Part shown: one piece after another, positions 37,023 through 49,620 of the stretch
Layout: each line of letters opens with the position of its first letter
Numbering within the stretch: the stretch's first letter is position 1
DNA from: Smittium mucronatum
Taxonomy: Eukaryota > Kickxellomycota > Harpellomycetes > Harpellales > Legeriomycetaceae
Reading direction: 5' to 3'
Assembly: GCA_001953115.1 (NCBI GenBank)
Contig: LSSL01001596.1
Location: 1 to 64,000, forward strand
DNA: 64,000 nucleotides
Translations under genes and position numbers: made by a program
Notes under the pieces: model-generated
Database searches by the model: none
The model's input: only the letters and a program-made list of their open reading frames with translations
Told to the model about the DNA's origin: nothing

Positions 37023-39618
37023 TCAGAATGAGCGCGATATTTGTAAAGATACATTTCTAGCATGGTTATCTCGCGCTTGCCACAACAAGGCAACGTGATA
37101 GTCGAAATGGCTTTTTCTGTCTTGTTCATTTATAAAAACTTCAGATTCCCCAAAACTGCAAATCTCACACTTGAACTTGACATCCTGGTCGACATGGTCG
37201 TCAGTATCCTCAAAATGGGGTTCTGTGACGTCTAGTATACTTTGTGTTGAGGAAATAGCTTGCAATGAAGAAGGTTGATCGGTTTTCAGGGGATGGGGGG
37301 ATGCTAGGTGAGAAGGCGTGTTTTGAATTAGCGGGAACTGGGAAACGGTATCGCTAGACTGGGCAGGTTTTGAAAAGAATGCGAGTAGACCTTTGTTACG
37401 ATGCGGGGATTGAGGTTTCAACCGGGTTTGGACTGGAGAAAAGCGAGAGTTTTGGTTCATGTATACTTTTGGATCAGCTACAACAGGAGTCAGCTGGGAG
37501 TTGTAAAAGGCATTTTCGAGAACTGTACTTTCAACATCAGGCTGGTTAGTAGCTGCTGCTGCTACTGATGGCGATGAATGGGGAGAGGTTTTAGAAAAAC
37601 ACGAAACGTCGAGTTTGAGTTGTTTGTTGCAGAAAGGGCTGGATAAATGCGGTTTGGGTATTTTCCGCTTTGGGATCCGGTTACTAACTGGAGCTTTTTC
37701 TCGGTCTTTGAGCGCAAAGTCTGGATTATGGTTGAAAGAGAAGGAATGTTTGAGCGGTTTGTTGTATGACTTTGAGATCAGATCTTTGATATGAATATCT
37801 TGTTTTTGGAAATCGTAGAACGAACCAACACTCACGTGGATCCGGGCCAAGGGAAAAATATCTAGTTTGTTGGTTTTAAAATTGTTAGAATCACCAGAGG
37901 GAGAGTTATATTGGGCTAAATAACTAGTAGCTAGATTCGTGATAGCGTCAATGATCGGGTCAGGGCTCGTCAAAACGTTTGGTGTATTATGGCTCGGAAA
38001 ATTACAAGATTTGTTTCTATCGGGTACAAGGTTATTACAAGATACTAGCGTCAGGGATAACGTTTTTGGCCATCTGGATCCAGATTCCTGCTCCTCTAAA
38101 AGACGCTCGAACAAATCCGTTCCAAGTACAGAGAGCCAACTTTTAACCTGGTCAAAAGTGTACAGTTTCTTGGTTGATCCAAAAGACTTCACAGATGACA
38201 TAACTTTAGTCTTTGAGTTTTTAGACACTAGTAAATAATAAGGGATTTTTTTTTATCAGAAATCTGAACTCTTTAAAAGAAATGTTGGATAATACTGCTA
38301 ATTTGCAGATGTAAAAGAATAATATGATGGCAGTAAATATATTTTGCTAACCTAAACTGGAATCGATTCCTCTACATATCTTGTATAGAAAAAGAGCAGT
38401 TTTTTCAGGAAAAAATCCCTGCAGCTTTTCCAGAGAATGCCGCTTTAGATCACCAACAGTTTCGATCATCAACAGTTCTTTTAAATGTGTTCCCAGTTTT
38501 CCACCTAGTTGCTGAAGTTTTTCGATTTTGATATTTTCAAGGAAATCGGATGTACCACTAGATAATACTATAGTTTGTTTGTTTGGTTTATTTTGAGAAG
38601 AAGCTAATTTAGACAAGATTTTGCTGTGAGAAATTCCAACAGAAACAGTAAATCCAACAGAGCTTAAAACCTCCTCTCGGATTCGATTACATATTAAAGC
38701 CCCATAGAACAGTAACAAATCTTGGTTTCCAAAAGAGACGTTATTGGAACTGTTTCCGGAAATAATATTCAGAGTTGCTGGTCCGCCTTTACTCCAATTT
38801 ATCACTGGAATCTCACTACCTTCTTCTTGCGAATAGATATAATCAATCTTTCCCGACTCCTTATCCTTTTGTATTTCTTCTTGGGCTAGCTTTGTGACAT
38901 CTAAATAAGCTTCATCTAATCACGATATAGAGCCGAATTTAAAATAAACAAAGTTTAATCAGAAAAGCAGTTAGATTACTAGAGAAAATAAAAATAAAAA
39001 AATGAATTAGTTAGTTATTACCAACACTAGCTTTCTGCATATCGGGACAATATTTTTGGAAGACGGTGAATACTTCTTTACTGGCTCTTCGGTAAACATC
39101 AAGGCATATTTTGTGTGTATCCTGCTTGGGATCTTTATGGTATCCAGCCTTTTTTCCAGCAGTATATGTTGCAACATGGACTGCTACAAAGTCTATATTG
39201 ATAATAAATTTATTTCAATAAAACTGCCAACGTCTTTTTGAATATAGTACTCCTAGTAAACCTGAAAATGAAAATATTCCAAAGAATACCTGAACATTTT
39301 AAAAGAGAATCTCTGACAGTGTCACCTCTAATCGAATGTAAAAGAATAAAAGATAATGAAAAAAAAAATCGAGCTATCCAAACTCGTTAAAACTGGAATT
39401 GAGAATAAGAAAGAATCTATAAAAGTATCGAACCTCTTAATACCGTACTTCCTGGCTTCATAATTCACTGCCACTAGACTGCCCCACTGTTGGACACCAA
39501 GAGGAGTTGAAAGCGGTAAATGTAATCGGCGTTGCTCAACCTGGCAATAAAAGCAATCGAGGTCGGCATGTAATATAACCCTGTTGTTTGTGTTTTCTAC
39601 ATTTAATGTTTTGTTCAT
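37023..39618 (-). CDS. RAD30: DNA polymerase eta (Y-family translesion polymerase)
   Basis: Copies past UV photoproducts in the nucleus, recruited by ubiquitinated PCNA. Five exons in transcription order: 39434-39618, 39290-39327 (38 nt), 39022-39192, 38352-38915 and 37023-38227 (720 aa; yeast Rad30 is 632, human Pol eta 713). Catalytic metal ligands: Asp19 in HADLDCFY and the SVDEAYLD motif (Asp132/Glu133). QWGSLVAVNYEARKYGIKR joined to GDTVRDSLLKC is diagnostic of the eta branch and supports the tiny exon. HVATYTAGKKAGY and VSVGISHSKILSKLAS (palm/fingers) and FPEKTALFLYKICRGID (thumb) follow. The little-finger region spans exon 5. The C-terminus has a PIP-like KGLLAFFSK (Phe603-604) and a C2H2 UBZ finger, Cys673 and Cys676 with two His in SHFDYH, as expected for PCNA and ubiquitin binding. 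No essential residue is missing. Confidence 0.95.
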
Positions 39619-40278
39619 TCTCCGTTTACATTTGTGCTCTCCTTTTATTTCCCTCTATTATTTATTTGTCGAAATCGTGGCCTTTATCTGAAATTTATAA
39701 CTTTGAAACTTTTTGCTATATAATATGGTTACAATTAGAACTCTTAACTTTTTTTTTTTTGCTGCGCAAAAAAATGATTTTATTTCCTCTAAATTCAAAC
39801 AATTTTAAACCTTTTCTATTTCTATTGGCAGCAAAAATTATACCTTTGTCCGCATATAACTTATTCTGTCCAATAGTTGTTCACAGGTACAAATAAGGTT
39901 GAGCTAAAACAATTTTCACCAATTAATAATCACTTTGACGCGTGCTTGCTTTTTTTCAGGAAAAATAAAGCAAAGTATTGGTTGCATTTGTGCAATTTGG
40001 CGGAGCTTCCAAAAATAGTAATGTAAATTCTTACAATAAAATTCCGTGATACAAAAAATAAAATATAAAGATTAGTAATGTAAACTTAAAATTTCCTAAA
40101 AATGATCTTTTGTGAAATAAAAGAATCACAAAAAACGGCAACTAAAATATCAAAAAATAAAATAAAAAATAGCAACTAAATATCCAGCGATAAAATTATT
40201 AAATTGTGAAAAGTAGGTTTAAATTTGTGAAATAAATATTTAAATTATTCGAAATGGGGTTTCTAAGCAGTAATGTCT
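39619..40278. other. Intergenic spacer upstream of RAD30
   Basis: AT-rich 660-bp spacer containing the RAD30 promoter and the 3' end of the NLE1/RSA4 gene, both on the minus strand. A plus-strand open frame around 39588-39896 is Phe/Leu-biased and is a shadow of promoter sequence. Nothing else recognised. Confidence 0.5.
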
Positions 40279-42604
40279 CTAGTTCTTCCATATTTTTAAA
40301 ACTCTATCCTTTCCTCCACTCGCCACCTTATCACCCCCAGGACTCCAGTCGACAGAGAAAACTTCGTCAGCGTGTCCAGGAAGATCAAGCTTGAGTTTCC
40401 TGGTCTTTATATCCCAAACCTTTAGAGTTGAGTCCTTGCTAGCGCTGACTAGCAATCTACTATCTGAAGACCAGCAGACTTGGTAAACTGCCGATACATG
40501 CCCCCTCAACGATGTTATAAATTTCCCGCTGAATCCATCCCATAACTTCACACTGTTATCAAAAGATGCGCTAGCTATAAGTCTGCCATCAGGTGAAAAC
40601 GATACGTGATTAACTATTTTTTGGTGACCTATTTTGTCAAATAAAAAATAGTAATTTTAGCAAAAAAAGTGGAGGAAAGAAAAATATTCAAGTAATGGGG
40701 AAATTCTATTCTTGGCTTTTTTGTTTTGGAAAATTATGTCTTTTTTAAAAATCCCGAAAATCAGAGCGATTTAAAAAGACAAAAAAAGGGAGAATTCAAC
40801 TCAAGCCAATGAAAAAAAGAATAAAAACTCCAGATTCGAATAAGCATTGCACTTACCGACTAATCTTGCAATAGGTTTTTTGTTGTTCTTTGGATCCCAT
40901 AAATACATGGTATAATCATCAGACCCTGATACTAATCTTTCAGTTCCAGACCCAAGAGCCTCTTTAAACCTCTCTAATGCTCGTTCTTGTGCTGTTAATG
41001 GTAGATTCATACGTATAGCTTAGTCAAATGTAAAAGATATATTTAAAATAAAAAAGATATACCCTTTTCAGGAGTATCGTATCTAGTTCCCGTGTGATCG
41101 AATGCACCAGTTCTCATGACAAATCCAGTACTTATGGCCAAAGAGTTTACCTAATTGTGAAATTTTTTTAAAAAAGAAAAAAAAATAACTTCAGTCTAGC
41201 TCAAATTGCGATAAATAACAAAAAATATTCAACCCCAAATAAAAATTATTGATCATTACCCAATGAGCGTGTCCGCTAAGAGTTTTTATGAGTTTTCCCT
41301 CTCCGTTCCACATTTTTATGGTTTTATCTTGCGAACTAGTGTATATAATTCCATCACCACCCCAACACACACAAGTGACTGCTGCAGTATGACCTCCAAC
41401 CGAGAAAAGACATGTTCTAAGTGTCGTATCCCAAACTCTCACGGTCCCATCTTTTGAAGAGCTCGCAAGTCGATTAGCCTTTGGATTACTATTGAAAAGG
41501 TATTGAATAATGTTTTTAGCTTTGGAAATATCAAAAGATTAAAGTTGTTAATATTGGATTTCCGAAATTACAGATGTAAAGGCTCCCACGCTAAACAGGT
41601 AATCCATTTTCTATGACCAGATAGAGTTCTACCTAGTTGCTCTCCTGTTTTAGGATCCCATAATCTAACCTAAATATTTAATTTCAGTGAAGGTTTAAAT
41701 TCCAAAACTGAAGTTAGTATTGTAAAAAATATCACTGCTTAAAACTAACTATTATCTTACGGTATTATCCATTCCACCGGAAGCTAAGGTGTTTCCGTCA
41801 GGAGACCAAGATATAAACAGAACCCAGTTTGTATGGCCTATATAAAAAATTTTAATTCGTAAATGATAAAAATGAAAACAAATAATGTTTTCAGAAAATT
41901 TTTAATGTACCTTTGCAGGTGAACTGTGGGGTTTCAGTATTTAAATCCCAAATACGTACTGTGGTATCTCCTAATATTTATTTTATAGTTAAAAATGTAT
42001 TGTAATAAAAGGTAGTAACCCTTTTTAGTGAAAGACATTTAGAAGCCAAGAGACATGAATCACTCCGCTCTTTATTAAAAGTAGGATAAAAATTCTTACC
42101 AGAGCCACTAGCCAATTGATTTCCATCGGGACTGAAACTCACAGATAGGATGGCTTCCGTGTGTCCAGTTAAAGAGGAGCTGCATCTTGTGACAGCGCGA
42201 ACTCTAAATAAAGCTTGTGGTTGGTATACAATCACTATTTTGTCTTCAGTAGTCTTTTTCCCGGTTTTTAGCAAATCGACGTCCAGACTTCCCGTTATCT
42301 CTTCTCCATCGATATAAAACGAATATGGTAGGCTTTCATCCTAATAAATTAATCTCGATTTAGATTCTTCTCGGGCCTGCAAAGAAAAATTAAAAGATTA
42401 TTATAGAAAGAAATCATGTATTACATTCCCTAACAGGTTGTTGATTATTAATCGAAGCTGCTCGCTGGTTGAATTTACGGGAATTCCTAGAACAGGACCA
42501 GAGTTTTCTCCTTCTGCGCTCTGGAATTGAGCCAAAACCATATCAGGCTCATCTTCATCAACGAACTTTTGAGTTAATTCTTCTCTGTATATGTTATCTG
42601 TCAT
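40279..42604 (-). CDS. RSA4: Notchless homologue / Rsa4, WD40 ribosome-assembly factor
   Basis: Acts in late nuclear 60S ribosome maturation: its N-terminal ubiquitin-like domain is pulled by the AAA ATPase Rea1/Midasin. Nine exons in transcription order: 42425-42604, 42100-42340, 41911-41970, 41761-41837, 41572-41669, 41260-41488, 41063-41150, 40857-41018 and 40279-40628 (494 aa; human NLE1 is 485, yeast Rsa4 515). The NLE domain covers about residues 15-95 (LGIPVNSTSEQLRLIINNLL, then DESLPYSFYIDGEEI and VIVYQPQALFRVRAVTRC). A WD40 propeller follows, with repeats such as HTEAILSVSFSPDGNQLASG, KMWNGEGKLIKTLSGHAHW, RLVSGSDDYTMYLW and the final LPGHADEVFSVDWSPGGDKV. The exon 2 acceptor must be the AG just before GATGAAAGC (42340), since the nearer-looking upstream AG leads into a stop. 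All nine joins preserve frame and family alignment; intron density is the highest in the window. Confidence 0.97.
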
Positions 42605-45600
42605 TTTTCTGGTATATATTATAAGTTAAATCTCAATTGAAATGAAAAAATATCCCCAATCTACAGAAATATTGTCTAAATTTTTATTTTTATTACTATT
42701 TTACAGGAAAATATTTTTATACTTCGATCGACGAATCATATTTGTGCTAAAAAAGGAGAAGAAAAATAATAGTTTCTATTTGTTATATTCATGTAAAGAG
42801 ACTTTTTTTATAAATTTACTGCACTTTCATTGGGTTTAGACATTACCGCAAAGTAATCAACAAGAGTTGAGTTTTTTCAATATAAAATTTCTTGATAAAA
42901 GGAAAACGAATTTTCTAAAAGTATGAACAAAAGTACTATAGTTGACAAGAGAATTTCGATTGAATTTTCGCCCCCACCAAAAACATTTAGCTCCAATATA
43001 TTGAATATTTTATATAAAATAAGCAATTAGCTTCCTGTTATTTATATACTTCATATTAGTTGCCGTAATATAATTTAGCATGCCATATCGGAAATTTAGC
43101 ACCAGAGTTTAGAAGAAATATCCTCAACGGAGGCAGATGTAATGAATATCTTTGTTGAGAAACTAGAGATATTAAACCGCATATATTGTTGATTAAAGAT
43201 ATTAAATCATTTTCATTGTGCCTATTGGATTGTTTCAATCAAGCTTTGCTTTTTTTCCTCTGTTTAAATTAGTGCAGATACTAATGTTATAGCTATGATT
43301 AAAAAGTCCTTTATTATAATTCCTGATATTAAAATCATTACTTTGGAGAACATATGCATATGGTATTAACTATCCAATAATGAGCTTCAAAGAACTGTTT
43401 TTAAAGATTAAATTAAACCAGGGATTTATTACTTAAGATATTTTTTACGCAGAATCTAACTAGAACCCAATAAAACGAAATAGATATAAATCCCAAAAAA
43501 AAAAAAAAAATTGAAAAAATGTATATAATTTCTATTTGATAATTTCAATAGAAAAATATAAATAAACTCTGAAGTTCAAAATATCTAAAGCCTAAAATTT
43601 ATACATCCAACCAATATGCAATTTAGATTAATATATTAATAAATCCAGGATGAATGATACCGTTTAAAATCAGGTTGAGATATATTGGATGTATTAGATT
43701 TATATATTTTGAAAAAAAATTCTTTGTTTTTACTGAATATTGATCACCATGTCTTATTGAAAATAAATTTAAACCAAAGAATAAGAATAATGCATTTTTA
43801 TAATACTTAGAGTTTAAGAATTTGGTATTTAAAAAAAACATGCTCTTAATTTCTAATGTCGTAAAAAGGTTAAATATTATGGCTTTTACAAATAAAACTG
43901 AACCGTTTTTTCAAATAAAATTTATCTAACTTTATCGTTAATTTTTTTTTTTGAAGTAAAATTAAAAATGCGTTTTAAAAATCAAAAATAGACGTTTTTC
44001 AAATCGGATTTTGACATTTTAAAAATGCCATTTTGTCATGATTCAAATCATTTTTTTTACGTTTACCAAATAAAATTTCTCCTTTTAAAAATACTAATAA
44101 TATAATTTTCGCAAATTACAAGTTTTTTCTTTTTACATATTGAGATTTTAGCTATTTTCAAACCAATAAATAAGCTTTTATGCAAATTTCATTGCTCTAT
44201 TTTCAAAATAACCGAGCCGAAAAATCAATTGGGATAATAAATAAATATTTGGTGTTCTTAACTTATTTAGCTAGAGGTGTTAAAATTGGGATTTTGAAAA
44301 AGAATCCGTTTTTTCAAAAAATTATACTTAAATACGCATTGAAATATGCAAAAAAACTTTTAACCTAAAGATACTATGTGATATTATTTAAGACCAAGAT
44401 AAAAATATTCTGAACAATTCTCTTGTCTCGTAATATTAGAATGGGAGTTTATTTGAGATCTCAACCGGTATAAAACATTCTAAAATACTGAAAGTTATAA
44501 AACAGAGATTATTCCCGTTATTTTTTGGCAACGGTATTTCAAAAAAAAAACGAATCTGAAAAATTAAAAATAAAGTATGAATAAGATAAGAAGCTTTTCC
44601 GGTAGCCAAAAAAGGCGTTTTAATTTTTTTAAAAAAATCAGCTCAACCAGAGATCCCAAATAACACTTTATAATGAAGGGTGTTAAATTTTAAATTTAAA
44701 TAAGATTTTTTATCCGAAACATAACGAATATTTGAATGAAACTCACAAATAATTTTTAAAAAAAATTGGGAAAATGAGTGTCAATATTTCTATTTTATCT
44801 GTTTCAAATTCATTAAAAAAATTAAATCTTACTTTAAAAATGATGAAAAGAGTGTTAGATAAAGTGGATTTCCGATAAACTCTATAAAAAAGAGCAATTT
44901 ATGCCAATTTTTTTAACTCTGAAGTTGCAGCAGATAGAAAAGATTGAATATTCATTGATTAATCAGGCTTTAATCTTCACCTTAGAAGAACTATGTCTGG
45001 ATTACTAAAAACGCTAAAGCATCAATAACATTCTCGGCCTTCAGATGAAAAAACATTACTTTAATAATAGCAGCAAATTCTAAAAAAAAGTCCTATATAT
45101 CAAAATTGTAACCAATAAAAAAGTAAGCGCAACTCTTTTCACTACTTTCATCCAAGAGTTCATGCTTATAATAATGACTGGTCAAAGTCTCGGTAGAATT
45201 TGCATGATACCTGATAATTCTAGAACACAAAAAAGTATAAAAACGAGAGAGTTTGAGTCTCAATATTGGGGTGAAATTTGACATCTTCATCTCCATACTC
45301 ATACATTCTAAATCCTGTAGGGATTTTTTTTTTGTAAATTAAAAAAATATCCTCTATAAAAACTCAGATGCCCAGACATTGGGGATCTATCTATTTTTAA
45401 TCCGATAGAACAGTCGTTCATTTTATTTCTGAGGATAACTTAAGGAGATATTTTTCAAAAGTAAGCCCTATTATAACTCTGTTAGTCGACTGAAGCTCTT
45501 TTTTTTAGTTTATTAATTTTAATGTCTTTATTGCATAAATCTTAATCAAATAAAAAAAATAATTAAAACCATCAATATATATTTCGAAAAAAAAAATAGC

Positions 45601-48600
45601 GTCTTTAGAAAAAATAAATTATTTTTCTAAAGCCAAATCTTAACACCTCTAACTAAATAAATAGAAAACACCTAATTTGTACTTATTTTTCTGATTGATT
45701 TTTCAGCCCAGTTGTTTTGAAAATAGAACAATGAACTTTGAACTTTGAAAAAAAATTATCCCTTCATTTGAACATGGCTAAAATCTCGATATGTAAAAAT
45801 AAAAAATTTAATTTGCAAAATTATATTACTGGAATTTGATAATGGAGAAATATATATATATATTAAACGCCAAAAAATGTTTGAAACATCCAATAATCTA
45901 TTTGTAAAATGCCAAAATTTTGATTTTTTATAAGAAAAATTACCGATAAATTTAGATAAATTTCATTTGAAAACGGATCGATTTTACTTGTAAATGATAT
46001 ATAATTCTTTTGGGATATGAAACCAAAAAAAAAAAACTTGTTATTAAAAAACTTAACAACGGCTTTTTTTATTCGAATAGTCGTATCTGATATTAAACTT
46101 TCAATATTCGAATATATTAAGGTTTAAAAATTAAAAATTAGAATCTTATGATGTTTAGATTTATTCCTTTATACCATCTTTAATAAATTTGTGTATAGTT
46201 ATTTGAAAATAAAAAATTTCTGAATATGTAACCTTGTCATTATTATATAACACCCAAATTTTATAAATATGGGGGCATAATCTATATTCAATCTGAGTAA
46301 ATGAAGTGATTTTTTTAGAATTTTTCTAGGTGAATAAATATATTTGATATCTCCATGTAAAAATTAATATCTAGAGATAATTTTCTCGTTTTTTTTATCA
46401 GATTTAGACATCTGAATAAAATTATAATCTAATATAAGAGTGTTTATAAAAATACTTAAAATATTCCTTTGATTTATATTTAATATATAAATGAATCCTC
46501 TTCATTTTTTTAAAAAAAATCAGTTTTCGATTTAATTATCATTTTGCATAATATATTTATTTGAAAATGAAAATTCAGAATATAAAACTATAAATATTTT
46601 GTTAGAATTAATTATCGATTTTATAAAGTTAAAAATTGTAAAATAGCGTAAAGAATATTAATAAAATAAAATAAAAATAATTAAAAATAGATGTCAAAAA
46701 TTAAATTTAAAAGATAAAATAATATGATTTAACAGGTCTAATTTAGCTCAAAAAATCCAATATTATTTTAGATATAACTTCTCTAGTTCTTTACTAAGAC
46801 ACTATAATTCCAAAATTTAACTTAATTTTTGAAATCATTTGCTTTTGAGTCCAATTTATATCAATTATTTATTTTTTGATGATTATGAGAATTTTAATTT
46901 TCGCTTTTGTTCCCGTTATGATTTTCAAAATCCCGAATTTTGATGCAATAAAAACAGAAAAAGTTTTTTTTTCTCATTATAAATGCCTTTAAAGTTTTGA
47001 TATTTTTTACTTGATTATTTTTATACAATTTTGGACAGATTGTTTGGAAATACATGAGTAAAATAATGAAAAATGACTAATAATAATTTAGAAAACGTAA
47101 TGTTAAATATATAAATCACTAAAAAGAATAAAACTCACTAAATTATTATGATAGCTTACTAAATATATATCAAAACCGATTTCCCTACTTCTTTAGAATG
47201 TTATATCACTAAATTTGCTTTATTGGATAATATCTTTAGTTATAAAATTTATTAATTTATATAATTTTATTTATTAAAATTAATATAAGATTAAAAAATA
47301 AATACAGAGTAGAGAATAAAATGGATCAACTTAATATTGATAAAAATGATAAAAAAATTAGTGTGAAAAAAAATGTCACACATTTTATCACTAAAAGTTG
47401 ATTTATAGTAAATTTACAGTTTCAATTTTAAAAACCATATGTTTTTAATTTTTTAAATTAACTTCTTTTCAAGATAAAATAAGAATGTCTTGAGTTTGAA
47501 GAAATAGCAATCAAATAACCGCATAAAAATTATTCATACCTCTTTGAAAATTTTTACAATTTAAAGGGCTCAATGAGGATTTTGCAATCACGGGTTTTAT
47601 ACCATGGAAAGCCCCCTAAGTCATACCATGAGGTAATTTAGTTTTAATTTAAATTTCAAGAAAAATGAAATTTTAACTTAATTCTACAAAAAAACCAATC
47701 AAATTATGTATATAATACTGAAATATCATTTTTTTAGTAAAGAGATAAGAAATGGAAATTTGGGACCTTATTTAAAATTCGTAAATTATACTAAAATTTT
47801 AAATTGCATTTCAAATACTAATTAGATAGAGTATTTCGAGAATCGTTAGAGATAGTCATAAAAATTACTAATAAGCGAGATCAGAAATTAAAACCAGTAA
47901 AATTTAGGCTAACAAATCAAGCTTTTGAGATATTTGAAGTTAAAAAGGACTGATAGGGGTTATTAATCAATAGAGGGTTATAAAAAATTGAAAATATAAA
48001 ATATAAACATATATATCAACAGCATCTTTATTAAATATCTCCAAGATATAATTTTTGATAAAATACAGATTTAATCAATGAAAATTGTCACAAGAAAGAG
48101 GAATAATAGTGACTTTAATAAGAAAATACTCTTTTAAAAATTAAAATTTACAGAATTTTCTTATTAAAATAAGAAAAATGTTTTGATTTGGCTCTATGAA
48201 AACTTTTAAAAGTGAATAATTGTATAAAAATTATTCAATATTCACCAATCGAGGATTAATATTCTATTTTTCATTTGGTGTAATAAAAAATGACTCAATT
48301 ACTGCGTGTTTGGGACACAATGAGTAAGTTATTATTAAAAAAATTCTAGATATTATACTATATTTAGGGTAATCAGAATTAATTTATTAAGAAAGCGGAA
48401 GTTTAATATCTGAAAGATATAAAAAAGATTTTTTTAGCTGTTTCGATAATAGCGAAATCGAAAATTTACCTTTAAATTTTATTTAAAAATTAAACCGTTC
48501 AATATCTGAAAAAGGAATTCAAAATATAATATTTTAAGTTATTGAATGAATATAAAACGTAATTTACAAGAAAATTTAAAAAATATTGATATTATATCTT

Positions 48601-49017
48601 AAATTAGAAGAACTTTTTGCATGAAATATTATTTAAACCCCCTGAAAATTTTCCAAGTTTAAAGTCAGGCTCTAAAATATATTTAATGTGATTAAATTAA
48701 TATTTTTAACAAAAGGAATTTATTATTATTATTATTAAATTCGGTTTTCAGGATCTCATATAAATATTCGAAAAGATAGTAAAATATGCTTGATATATGG
48801 ACTGACGAATAATCCCAAAGCTAAAAATTATTTATAAATTAAACTCTAATTAAATATTTGAGATAATAAAATTTAAATTAAATTAATAAAAAACGCCGAA
48901 ATAAATTATAATGACATTATTAGAAGAGTTTGTGAAATAATTTCTATTGATAGTTTTAATAAAATTAGAATAGAATATTTTATAAGAAACAGGTAACCAA
49001 TGAAAAGGATATTTGAA
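42605..49017. other. AT-rich gene desert, first part
   Basis: Begins with the RSA4 promoter (42605 to roughly 43000). The remainder is strongly AT-rich with stops in all frames. A slightly more balanced patch at 44900-45460 includes a 69-codon minus-strand open frame (45093-45302) and, at about 45138-45195, text resembling the 3' part of the dispersed repeat described at 49018 and 56628 (CACTACTTTCA, CCAAGA, TGGTCAAAGT). I see no gene or RNA gene that can be supported. Confidence 0.45.
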
Positions 49018-49620
49018 CTTTTTTGTATCACGGAATTTTATTGTAAGATAACATCATTAAAAACTATACTAAAAAAATGTGAAAAAAAGAAAAAGACGCA
49101 TAGAAAAGACTAGTCTCCTAAATACAATAAGCTCCTCTGCTGGACTACCGGCTGCGTACCTACGGGAAAAGGGTGCAATCTACCAACCGAATGACACCCC
49201 CCCCCCCTGGAATTGCTTCAAGTAGGTGTATGACTGAGGTTACAAACAGTCAAAAATTAAGCTCTTTTTCAACGAACAATAGTTTATTGAATCTACTGAG
49301 CTCCTGGTCAGAGCCTACTTCTAACTGGATTAATAAAATTAGGCACCCACCCAAACGTGTGTTTGATCGACATGGTTTTCCTAAAAATAGCTGTTAGACG
49401 CTGAGATCCGTCTGACTGTCGAAATCTGAAATTTTGAACTAGAATATGTATCAGCTGTGATAAACGATCAGTTCCTCCTGCTTCTAGATGGTCCTCCTCT
49501 GGAATCTTTGTCCTTTATATCTCTGTGCGCTGTCTTCACTACTTTCAACCAAGAATAGTACAACGCTGTGTGAAATCTTGCTCTATTGTACTTCTAAAAG
49601 TACAATATAAATCCCCTAAA
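49018..49620. repeat. Dispersed repeat of about 600 bp, copy A
   Basis: Aligns by eye with 56628-57225. Shared landmarks in the same order are TTTTTTGTATCA followed by GAATTTTATTG/TAATTTTATTG and AAGATAA near the start, AGAGCCTA-TTC-AAC in the middle, ACGCTGAGAT-CGT and CTGTCGAAA, then ACCAAGAAT near the end. GC content is higher than in the surroundings. It includes a run of 11 C at 49197-49207. A 74-codon plus-strand open frame here (49173-49397) has no counterpart in copy B and is probably fortuitous. The family could be a SINE-like or other non-autonomous element, or the end of a larger transposon. Confidence 0.6.

Noticed and set aside
39193..39289. Internal TTTCAG in RAD30 intron 2 as the acceptor
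   Set aside because: It would insert sequence with a stop before DFVAVHVATYTAG; the later ATATAG acceptor gives the expected polymerase eta sequence.
42340..42400. Acceptor at a CAG near 42378 for RSA4 exon 2
   Set aside because: Splicing there leads to an in-frame TAG directly before the conserved DESLPYSF segment; the AG at 42341-42342 is the only one that fits frame and family.
44900..45460. A candidate gene at the more GC-balanced patch
   Set aside because: All frames break quickly apart from one 69-codon minus-strand stretch without protein resemblance; a fragment of the dispersed repeat is a simpler explanation.
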